A stretch of 5,095 nt of DNA from Quisquiliibacterium sp. GTDB lineage: Bacteria > Pseudomonadota > Gammaproteobacteria > Burkholderiales > Burkholderiaceae_E. How positions within the stretch are numbered: the first letter of the stretch is position 1; the number at the start of each line of letters is the position of its first letter. The translations under genes and the position numbers were made by a program. Positions 4,977-5,095 of the stretch are shown here, one piece after another. The notes below the pieces were generated by a model. That model ran no database searches. It worked only from the letters and a program-made list of their open reading frames with translations, and was not told the DNA's origin. The stretch covers positions 1 through 5,095 of the forward strand of contig JAURMJ010000075.1 of NCBI GenBank assembly GCA_030830765.1, read 5' to 3'.

Positions 4977-5095
4977 ATGCGTACCTGTTATGTCGGCCAA
5001 GTGTCGAGCGAGCACCTCGATCAGGTGGTCACCTTGTTCGGTTGGGTTCACCGTCGTCGAGATCATGGCGGCGTGATCTTCATTGATCTGCGCGA
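4977..5095 (+). CDS. aspS: Aspartyl-tRNA synthetase (N-terminal 39 codons, truncated by window edge)
   Basis: The visible part is the beginning of the N-terminal OB-fold that binds the tRNA anticodon. It starts [16 protein letters not shown] and continues through [15 protein letters not shown] (18-32) to VIFIDLR (33-39), matching bacterial AspRS (E. coli MRTEYCGQLR, then GWVNRRRDLGS). The enzyme charges tRNA-Asp with aspartate. About 550 residues lie beyond the window. His30 replaces the Leu30 of E. coli; this His is found in non-discriminating AspRS of Pseudomonas aeruginosa (His31 there), which also charges tRNA-Asn for amidation by GatCAB. The second marker residue, near 81-82, is not in view. 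It is the last visible gene of the zinc-ribbon/DUF502/aspS run. Confidence 0.96.
   Translation, partial: MRTCYVGQVSSEHLDQVVTLFGWVHRRRDHGGVIFIDLR

Overview
This window looks like ordinary chromosomal housekeeping DNA from a GC-rich proteobacterium. A betaproteobacterium is most likely, with a gammaproteobacterium as the alternative. The reasons are the gene order uvrA / MFS transporter / ssb, the run FmdB-type zinc ribbon / DUF502 membrane protein / aspS, the GC-rich codon use, and the close match of the UvrA, SSB and AspRS termini to proteobacterial versions. The taxonomic call is an inference from gene order and remembered family sequences, not from a database search.

Left part (1-2179). 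The first 53 codons of uvrA leave the window on the minus strand. A 110-bp divergent region separates uvrA from a YajR-like major facilitator transporter on the plus strand. After a 126-bp gap comes ssb, with a strong ribosome binding site. This puts two DNA-maintenance genes (nucleotide excision repair and single-strand binding) on either side of a drug/metabolite exporter, an arrangement also known from Pseudomonas.

Middle (2180-3682). A class III (CaiB/BaiF) CoA-transferase gene lies on the minus strand, convergent with ssb. A perfect 14-bp hairpin without a U-tract sits between their stop codons. The CoA-transferase most probably starts at a TTG codon. Its substrate cannot be told from the sequence, and no acyl-CoA pathway gene is adjacent. 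A 235-bp divergent region follows, with a -10-like TACAAT, an imperfect hairpin and a 9-bp direct repeat.

Right part (3683-5095). A probable plus-strand operon holds a small FmdB-type zinc-ribbon protein with a long Ser/Gly/Ala tail, a two-helix DUF502 membrane protein with a hydrophilic C-terminal extension, and the first 39 codons of aspS. The gaps are 54 and 43 nt, and each gene has a purine-rich ribosome binding site. The AspRS fragment carries His at the position where E. coli has Leu30, a hint of a non-discriminating enzyme.

The window is almost fully accounted for by seven genes. I found no mobile element, CRISPR array, tRNA, rRNA, toxin-antitoxin pair or defence module, and nothing that I would call an undescribed system. 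The observations listed are modest: hairpins, start-site choices, odd protein tails and a possible tRNA-specificity marker.
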